Shown here: in pieces, positions 56,388 through 64,000 of the stretch
Layout: each line of letters starts with the position of its first letter
Position numbering within the stretch: the stretch's first letter is position 1
Source: Zea mays
Taxonomy: Eukaryota; Streptophyta; Magnoliopsida; Poales; Poaceae
DNA length: 64,000 bases
Assembly (NCBI RefSeq): GCF_902167145.1
Contig: NC_050099.1
Location: 15,204,434 to 15,268,433 of the forward strand
Direction: 5' to 3'
Notes under the pieces: model-generated
Database searches by the model: none
The model's input: the letters and a program-made list of their open reading frames with translations, nothing else
Told to the model about the DNA's origin: nothing
Program-made: the position numbers and the translations under genes

Positions 56388-56995
56388 AGGCTTCGACTTT
56401 TAGATGAAGGTGAGCATGGTATGAAGGTGCGGTCTGAAGGAAGGACAAACTAGCTCCAAAGCTGTGGCTGAAGGAGCTTCGGCTTAACACGAGGATGATG
56501 GCGAAAGATGAAACCGACCTAAAGGAGAAAAGACTGCTTAGTCCCCGATAGCTTGCCTTATGGTCAACAGTAAATGTCGGGGACATGAATGTAATTTTGT
56601 CCAGGCTGCGTCATGTGCCTATAAATAGATGAACAGTAACACCATACTGTTCATGCTGAATTGTAATCACGCTCGCGTCACTTCCGCTTTTCCACCTCCT
56701 AACAAGCCGAAGGTATAAATGTAATACAAATATCACTGATGTTTATCCATGTTTATAAAATAAAGAATATAAATAATCTAATGATCTGTAATGATTGTTT
56801 ATATTATTTTTGTGTTTCATATGTCTCTATTTACATCTTGTTCACTGAAATGATGAAGGTATGTCCTTCATGACCTTCGTCTGAAGATCATTATATCCCA
56901 ACAAAAAATAATGCTTCGAAGGACGAAGGTCTCTAATCGTTAACAATTGTGTTGCTTTGTTCTTGATGTATAGCATCCGAGAAGAAGGACCAACA
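56388..56995 (+). repeat. 5' LTR of gypsy E, first 75 bp missing
   Basis: Aligns with 62963-63573 from AGGAGGCTTCG onward and ends CCAACA. The equivalent of 62888-62962 is absent and copia B gag lies in its place. A TATA box is at 56620-56627. Confidence 0.88.
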
Positions 56996-56996
56996 T

Positions 56997-57014
56997 TGGC
57001 ACCCAGCTCCGGTG
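56997..57014 (+). promoter_or_regulatory. gypsy E primer-binding site
   Basis: TGGCACCCAGCTCCGGTG begins one base after the LTR end CCAACA. The tRNA is not identified. Confidence 0.65.
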
Positions 57015-57116
57015 AACTCTTTCGACCATCTTTGGTAAGCATTGACCTTCGTCATGCCGCCATAGAAGACAGCAGCGCCAGGGGCTGCACTGCAGTCATT
57101 GGACATTAATCAGGAG

Positions 57117-58576
57117 ATGCTACGTGAAGGTAGGAGCCAGAAGAGGAAGGCTACCAGCCCAACACCTTAGGAGGAGGAACTGGACCAAGAAATCAGGGAT
57201 CTCGAAGCCATCCATCAACAGGTCCAAAAGAAGAGAGAGAAAATGCTTCGCCTCGCCGATCTCCATAAGAAGATTGATGAGGTCGCCGAAGAAATGTGTC
57301 ACCTCACCCAGGATGAACAAGACCGAAGGCCCCAACACAGGGAGCTTTGTCAAGAAAATTCATACAATGATGATGAATGGTATGTTGATTTTCATCACGG
57401 CAATTTTGCTTTTGATGATGCTTCTCCCTTGGCAGCAAAATTGCAGGCTACCCCATGGCCCCCATCATACAAGTCATCTCAGCTTCCTATGTATGATGGG
57501 CACTCAGACCCGAAGTAGTTCCTGATGAGCTATGAAGCAACCATATCTTCATATGGGGGAAATACTGCAGTCATGGTGAAATCCTTCATCATGGCAGTCA
57601 AAAGCGTAGCGCAAACTTGGTACTCTTCTCTTCGGCCAGGGACAATTACGTCCTGGCAGAAGCTAAAGGACATGCTGGTCACTAGCTTCCATGGCTTTCA
57701 AACGAAGCCAGTCACCGCTCAAGCTCTGTTCCAGTGCACACAGGATCAGGAAGAGTACCTCCAGGCGTATGTCCGAAGGTTCCTGCACTCAGAGCCCAGG
57801 AGCCTATAGTGTCCAATGAAATTGTCATTGAGTCCATGATCAAGGGGCTCAGACCAGGACCAACAGCGCAATATTTTGCAAGAAAGCCGCCCCAAACCTT
57901 GGAGAAGCTTCTCCAGAAAATGGATGAATACATCAGAGCTGATAATGATTTCTGGCAAAGAAGGGAAGAGGCTTACAGATACTCTAAGATGGCCAGGGGC
58001 TTCGGAGGAAGATTCCACCCCAGGCATGTCAGGTCAATCCATAATGCTAGCCCAAGTGATGATAGGGGAAGTCAACTTCGAAGGCAACAACACAACTCCC
58101 AATCATCAGGGCCGCAACAAAGTTCCTTTAGGCCACCAGGTCCAAGAGGCAGAGGGGGCATAAGCTTCAGAGGAAGATACGGAGATCAGCCCAGGAGACT
58201 ATTTTGTTTGTTCTGCGGCGAGGACAAAGGCCACACCACAAGAACCTGGCAAGTCACAATTCAGAAGCAAAACGAGATTGCTGAAGCTAAAGCACGACAG
58301 AATCAGCCGAAGCAAGTCCTACATACTGCTTCATGCTATTCTCCCTATGTCTCAGAGTACGTAGGTAATCAACAGCCTACGACCTCTGTCGCTTCGGCAA
58401 GCCACTCTCAAGCTTCCTGGGCCCAGCTCCCACCACCACCACCTCTAGCACCTACTCTGGACCGAAGCCAGCAGCCAGAAGGGCACCAACATGCTCAACA
58501 GCAACGTGATTTTTGGGAAGAGTCTGAAGCTCGCATAGTCAATAGCACTATGCCTGAATCCAAGCACATCCACTAA
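57117..58576 (+). pseudogene. gag: gypsy E gag, disrupted
   Basis: The ATG at 57117 opens a coiled-coil-like N-terminus (IRDLEAIHQQVQKKRE). The capsid domain follows (MYDGHSDPK, SVAQTWYSSLRPGTI, WQKLKDMLVTSF, YLQAYVRRF; 57490-57780), then a C-terminal part ending TMPESKHIH*. The zinc knuckle FCGEDKGHTTRTW near 58215 has Trp in place of the last Cys. Stops are TAG 57168-57170 and TAG 57516-57518, and a frameshift lies near 57784-57790. Even if repaired, no pol would follow. Confidence 0.85.
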
Positions 58577-59512
58577 AGAATATCCTACTTCTGGTGCATC
58601 TTTATCTTTTCTGCCATTTTATTTTTCTTGTATGAAAAACAATTCACGAAAGGATTGAATTCCAATTTCATGTAGTAATATTGAAGTCATATCATCAAAT
58701 GGGATGCTTCCTCTTAACAAGATTGCGAAGCTACAAAAGTCGTTCCTAAGGGAGCGCAGATTAAGTTCCGAAGCTACAAAAGTCGTTCCTAAGGGAGCGC
58801 ATAGTAAGTTCTGATGCTACAAAAGTCGTTCCTAAGGGAGCGCAGAGTAAATTCCGAAGCTCAAAAGTCGTTCCTAAGGGAATGCAGAGCCAAAATACCA
58901 CCGAAATAGAAGGTGAAGAAGCTCCAAAGTTGTTCCTAAGGGAATGCAGAGCTTAAATGCCACCAAAATAGAAGGTGAAGAAGCTCCAAAGTCGTTCCTA
59001 AGGGGATGTAAAGCTTAAATGCCACTGAAATATAAGGTGAAGAGACTCAAAAGACGTCCCTAAGGGGATGCAAAGTCTGAGAGTGTTTCTGTGTGGATAT
59101 GTGTCTTCGGCATAAACATCATGCTGCATCATATCATCACATCATTCCGTATAGCATTACATCATACATCATGTCGCCTCAACAACAAGATTGAGCACGA
59201 AGCAAACCTTCGGCAATTATATAATGAATGAAAGCGTGCCGGAGCATGAAGCAAACCTTCGACAATTACAATCTTACCAGGAAATTTTTTGTCGACATCA
59301 TACAACAGCTTTGCTATAGAAGGACTTTTTTCTTTACGAAGCATGAAAAGAAGGGAAGGTATTTTTTCGCTGAAGGCTCAAAAAATGGTATGTATGCAAA
59401 TTTCATGCATCGCAAAGAAATATATTACATTAATGTACACATAGATATACAATGTTTAACTCATACGAATATTACATCACACAAATGTTGCATTTCCTAG
59501 CTACACAAAAGT
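58577..59512 (+). repeat. spacer of E with ~43/62-bp tandem repeats
   Basis: From 58726 to about 59085 there are seven units with the core AAGTCGTTCCTAAGGG. The first three have a period of about 43 bp, and later ones about 62 bp through an extra CCACCGAAATAGAAGGTG segment. The remainder (59086-59512) holds no gene. Confidence 0.82.
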
Positions 59513-62500
59513 TTAGTCTTCTTTCAAAATTGTCTCAGCAGCTTCGTTCAGAAGTTTGTTGACAACTTCGTCAATAACTTCTTCAGCAATTCTTATAGTT
59601 TCTAGCGCCGCCTTCATTGCTGGATCAGCTTCGGGATCATAGGGCTCAGGTGGCGGAGAAAGTTCAGCTATAGTAAAAGTAATAAGTTGTTAATCTGAAG
59701 CTAGAAAAAAATAAAGCTATGAAACAGTTAAAATACCTTTGCGCCTTGCACGCTCGGGAGCCTCTTCGGCTCGCTTGGCTTCTTCTCGGGCTTCATGAGT
59801 TTCTTTCTCATTCTTCTTTATAGCTTCGTCGGCTAGTTCTCGGCCGCCTTTCATCCAAATGTTGGAGTAAAATTTTCCGCCCATCAAAGTCGCCTCAGCT
59901 GAAGGATCCTTCGTGTTCTCCACAGTAAAAACAGCCTCCATCTAGGTTGCAGCTTTAACGTGTTCGCAGCCAGATTTTTCCAAAATTGCTGCAACCCCTT
60001 TGGCACCGGCAAAGGCACAGAAATCACCATGATCACTAAGGATCTCTTCAAAAGCTTCGGTTTCTTCATCGATCCATTCGATGATTCATTCAGAATCGCC
60101 TCTAATAAATTTCTGCTCGGATGAGTAAGCACCCACCTTTGCAAAACTGTTTTTAGCCTCTTGGCGCAATCCAAGGATTTTTCGTAATATCTCTCCTTTG
60201 ATTCCCGAAGCTCGTCTACATTCTTTTGCAATCTTGCGCTAGTCCACTCGCTTATTTCCTGTTTTGCTTTAGCCATGTCAAAATCTTTATTCTTCTCGGC
60301 AAGGTTTTTCTTTAAGTTTTCAATTTTGGCTCTATGAGCTTCGGGCTGCGTGGCAAGATTGGCTTCACTAGCCTTGACTCTGTCTACTAAGGAAAGCAGA
60401 ATTTTATCCTTCTCTGCAGCTTCATTCCTCAATTTGATAACCACTGAGGTTACCAAGTGCTATCTGGCAGCTTTCATCCTCAGCATTCTTCTGTGCTCTC
60501 AAAGCGTTGCTCAGAATTAAGCCCTACAAAAAAGAGGGGAGACAAAGGATCAGCACAAGAATAAGAGACAAAAAGTAATCTGCTTATAATTAACTTCTAT
60601 ACCTTCAGACTATTATACGCAAGCTTGTATGCGAGGTCATCCTTCGACATAGCAGAAAGGCCAACTTCAAGCTTCGGAAATCCTATGTTTTTTCCATCTC
60701 CCGGCAAACAGATATTTCCTTGTTGTCCGGGAGACAGTATAGAAAGTCATCTTCATTGGTGCCAGTGTACACCAAGGCCCCCTTCGGGTACTTCAGTTCC
60801 CGGGCGTAGTGTTTGGCTTCCGCAATTTCCTCTTTAGACAACCTTCTACCCGAAGCATGTCGAATAATAAAGTCAAGCTCTTCAGAAGGTGCTTCAGGAG
60901 TAGGAGATTCAATCTTCTTGGGCGTGTTTTCTTTCTCTAGAACAAGACCAACGCCTGAAGGTCCTTGTTCAATGGGCACTGAGGGCCCAGCTTCGGGTTC
61001 AGCACGAGTTGTAGTAGTTTTGGTAGTCTCCTTTGCAGGAGCAGGAGTTGATGCCCTTTTCGACTCCATGACAGCGTCCAGCACGCTAGCCATCCTCCTC
61101 CTCTTGGGAGTTATTGCAGGAGCTTTCGATACCTTCAGCAATTCTGGCTCTGGTGGTGGGCTCAAGATTTTTGGTAGCCCTGCCATTTCCCCTAGCCCTG
61201 GTTCTTCGGCTACCTTTCCTTTGGCTTCGACAACATGTTTCGGTGCTTCGGCCGACTCGGTTCCAGGAACCTTTGGCACTTCAACCAATTCTTCCCTGTA
61301 GCCGGCAGGAGCAGGCCACCCTAGCTCAGCAGTAGAAGATGTCCCTTCAGCAAGCTTCGACACCATGGTCGTTTCAATATATCTAGGTCGGTGCGTTAAA
61401 ACCTTAATCTTCTTACCCTTCGGCGCAGCAGAAATGGCCGAAGTAGCAGATTTTCTTTTCTTTCCCTGCTTCCCTAGCTGTAATCTGGGTATACGAAACC
61501 TATAACGTCAAAAACTCTTTAACCTTTTCTTGTCGCGCCCTTCGAAGGCCAAGGTCATTGCATCATCTTCGGCCCTTGTATAGGCCCTAAGCAACTCGTC
61601 GCTGGTTGCCTCAATACAGTTCAACCAGTCATCGTTCGGCTCATCAAACTCACTTCTGTATCTGAAGGTATATTTCAGATAGACCAAACCGCCTTGACTA
61701 GACCCGGCAGTAGCTTCCTTCGGCATCTCCCAGTCACTCACAAGAGGCCATACTCTGTAGGCAATGTGCTCTTGGACCAAGTCCCTCGTGCCAATAAAAC
61801 TGCACACAGTGTTAAAACTCCTCTGACATGTTTCTATCTCATTTCCAAGAGCAGTGGCTGGTCTTCTGATGCCGAAGCGAGACCAAATAGGGTGTTGGAT
61901 AATCCCTTTTATATCTTCTCTTTCAACTAAGTCATTCTTCACATAAAACCATTCTTCCATCCAGGCCCCTAGCCACCTCTCCCGAAATGTCGGAACTAGG
62001 TAGCTCACGTCAGAGCGAGGCACGAAGCCGTAACAACCAAAATTATTGTGATACTGTTCCTTCCCAGTAGCCTTCGTTTCGTAAGACAGCTCATGCATAT
62101 TGCAGAAGCATTGTGCACTTGGCTCCAGCCCTTGGCTTCTCACAGTCCAAATAAAAACCCCCATCCTGATGATGGCTTCGGGGGTAATCTGATGAAGAAA
62201 AATTTCAAAGGTCTTCATCACTTCAACTAGAAATTTACTTAATGGGAACCGAAGCCCTGCCTTCATGAAGCTCCTGTAAACAACCACTTCATCTACTTCG
62301 GGTGCAGGGGCGGCACTATCCCCTCCAACTCTCATAATGGAAATATCTCCCTTTCATAGCATCAATTTGACTCTGCTTAATGCATGATTTTCCGAAGATG
62401 GTGTGACTCGGCCGCCAGGGCTGATTTTCGGCATCTTCGTCTTCACTTTCCACATCAAAGCTTCCGCTATCATTGGAATCTTCAGACAAACCAGCTAGCA

Positions 62501-62591
62501 TTTCATTTATAATCTTCTCTGTGTTTGTCTTCTCTATGGCCTCGTAAAAACCAGCTAGAGCAGGATCAACAACCTTCTTCTCTTTAGCCAT
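59513..62591 (-). pseudogene. antisense gene of gypsy E (Tat aORF, 'putative gypsy type transposon' domain)
   Basis: Reads right to left from ATG 62591-62589 (MAKEKKVVDPALAGF). An acidic leader is followed, after a one-base shift near 62352-62354, by the domain known in plant databases as putative gypsy type transposon (62335-61510: FRFPLS-like RFPLSKFLVEVM, QITPEAIIRMGVFIW, WLGAWMEEWFYV). An intron lies near 61515-61500. Then come a Pro/Glu/Lys-rich low-complexity exon (61495-60620), a coiled-coil exon (near 60480-59900, with a shift near its end and TAG near 59941), exon 59941-59737 and the last exon 59667-59513. It has no known enzymatic motif; its role in these elements is unknown. Confidence 0.75.
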
Positions 62592-62887
62592 TTTGTGAGC
62601 ACTTGTGCCAATGCCGAAGCTCACGAATCAAGCGAAATCTGACAGAGCAAGAAAATTCAAGCTTGAAAAAATAGCACAAGCGATTGAGATGGTGCATCAA
62701 ATGCTTTCACTGTGGGTTCCTATTTATATGCCCAGTGCATTGCAACTTGGCGGGCACTACATGCCATTGACTTTCGCTATTCTAGCGAAGGGAAGGTGTT
62801 TTTTCGGACCTTCGGCTAAAGGCCTTCGTTCACGTTGCAGTCTGAATTTGTTAAATGCAAAAACAAATTAATACTGCGAGGGGCTAC

Positions 62888-63573
62888 TGTTGGGGGCCTT
62901 CCTCTTCCGAAGGTCCTCAAAAACTTAACTAACATGTTTTTCAGTATAACATAGACTATTACAGGAGGCTTCGGCTTTGAGATGAAGGTGTGCATGGTAT
63001 GAAGGTGCGGTCTGAAGGAAGGACAAACTAGCTCCGAAGCTGTGGCTGAAGGAGCTTCGGCTTAACACGAGGATGATGGTGAAAGATGAAACTGACCTAA
63101 AGGAGAAAAGATGGCTTAGTCCCCGACAACTTGCTTTGTGGTCAACAGTAAATATCGGGGACATGAATGTAATTTTGTCCAGGCTGCGTCCTGTGGCTAT
63201 AAATAGATAAACAATAACACCGTACTGTTCACGCTGAATTGTAATCACGCTCGTGTCACTTCGGCTTTTTCACCTCCTGACAAGCCGAAGGTATAAATGT
63301 AATACAAATATCACTGATGTTTATCCATGTTTATAAAATAAAGAATATAAATAATCTAATAATCTGGAATGATTGTTTATATTCTTTTTGTGTTTCATAT
63401 GTCTCTATTTACATCTTGTTCACCGAAATGATGAATATATGTCCTTCATGACCTTCATCTGAAGATCATTATATTCCAAGGGAAAATAATGCTTCGAAGA
63501 ACGAAGGTCTCTAATCATTAACAATTGTGTTGCTTTGTTCTTGATGTATAGCATCCGAAAACAAGGACCAACG
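62888..63573 (+). repeat. 3' LTR of gypsy E (686 bp)
   Basis: TGTTGGGGGCCTTCC to AAGGACCAACG; the last base should be A to mirror TGTTGG. A TATA box TATAAATA is at 63198-63205. No target duplication can be tested because the left flank of E is lost. The next 256 bp to 63829 contain nothing recognisable. Confidence 0.88.
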
Positions 63574-63829
63574 TAGCGATATCATGACCTATAGTAGGAA
63601 AACTATTCCTTGTCAGTCAGTTTTACTTCTTGCTACCTTGGGTACTCTGGTATCGTTACCACGATAAATATCAATCACGTTACGAGTTGATGATATATAC
63701 TTGAGTACCAGCAGTTCGATCCTGCTCGTAATACAAACCAACATGGATACATATCATCTCTACCGGCCCTGTTATAACCTGTAGTCTGTAGCCATACGAC
63801 ATGGGTGAATAAGTCAATTTCTCTAGAAG

Positions 63830-64000
63830 CACAACCGGACACAGCTCCTTTGCCGAGTGCCTTAGGCACTCGGCAAAACCTAGAAAACACTCGGCAAACA
63901 CTTTGCCGAGTGTAACACTCAGCAAAGAACGCTCGGCGAACTGTCCATCGGCAACGTCCTTTTTGCCGAGTACTTTTTGTCGGGCACTCGGCAAAGAATT
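63830..64000. mobile_element. CACTA element, left end, runs off the window
   Basis: The terminus reads CACAACCGGACACAGCTCC, one base from the canonical CACTA start and similar to the element at 22143. It is followed by at least five TTTGCCGAGTG/CACTCGGCAAA subterminal repeats in both orientations. Left target candidate AAG (63827-63829). The rest is outside the window. Confidence 0.8.

Larger units (their letters stand above)
56388..63573 (+). mobile_element. Ty3/gypsy Tat-type element E (Huck-like), no pol, 5' LTR truncated
   Basis: A truncated 5' LTR, PBS, damaged gypsy gag, repeat spacer, antisense gene and a full 3' LTR, with no protease, RT, RNase H or integrase sequence between gag and the antisense gene. 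Tat-lineage elements (Huck, Grande, Ogre relatives) are known to carry an additional, often antisense, ORF. The Huck assignment rests on the TGTTGGGGGCCTTC...CCGAAGG LTR start and is tentative. The LTRs differ visibly (by eye several per cent), so this is an older copy than D. Confidence 0.82.

Noticed and set aside
63574..63829. Continuation of copia A or B after element E
   Set aside because: No gag, pol or LTR similarity could be seen, so the lost halves of A and B are not here.

Overview
The window is grass nuclear DNA, most likely maize or a close relative. It consists almost entirely of transposable elements; I found no intact host gene, rRNA or tRNA gene, and no CRISPR array. The case for a maize-like genome is the combination of a GC-rich Ty3/gypsy element whose LTR starts TGTCGGGGACC (Xilon-diguus/Flip type), nested Ty1/copia Sirevirus-type elements with LTRs starting TGAAAGGGAAAT, a Tat-type gypsy element with TTCGG/CCGAAGG-rich LTRs and an antisense ORF (Huck-like), and CACTA elements with the TTTGCCGAGTG subterminal repeat. 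Family names are from memory of sequence style and were not checked by search.

Layout. 1-6569: right part of a minus-strand gypsy element (RNase H, RT, PR, gag, PBS, one complete 1.8-kb LTR with a 57-bp minisatellite); its other half is outside the window. 6678-17450: a 10.8-kb Mutator-like element (MULE) with about 37-bp terminal inverted repeats. It carries two convergent multi-exon genes: a FAR1/MULE/SWIM transposase on plus and a Ulp1-like (C48) cysteine peptidase gene on minus. Both show disabling changes. 17451-29010: low-repeat sequence holding a Tourist-like MITE, a ~640-bp (GA)n microsatellite, two non-autonomous CACTA elements with exact 3-bp target duplications, a probable CACTA relic, a hAT-like element and a small MITE.

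29011-56387: a four-deep retrotransposon nest. Old copia element A (29011-35907) is cut in its RNase H region by B. B is cut in gag at 37290 by C (37291-55400). C is cut in pol at 41502 by D (41503-50523). The C and D insertions are proven by 5-bp duplications (GTGGC, AGAGC), and the outer reading frame resumes exactly after each inner element is removed. D has an intact 1067-codon pol but a broken gag; C has an intact 865-codon gag but a broken pol. The rest of B and A is missing.

56388-63573: B gag is fused directly to the 76th base of the 5' LTR of gypsy element E. E has a damaged gag, no pol at all, a tandem-repeat spacer, a multi-exon antisense gene and a complete 3' LTR. 63830-64000 is the left end of a third CACTA element.

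The genes are parts of separate mobile elements and do not form a pathway. Most open frames carry nonsense codons or single-base frameshifts, and many of the stops fit C-to-T decay at methylatable CAG or CGA sites. LTR divergence judged by eye (D lowest, C higher, E highest) agrees with the nesting order.
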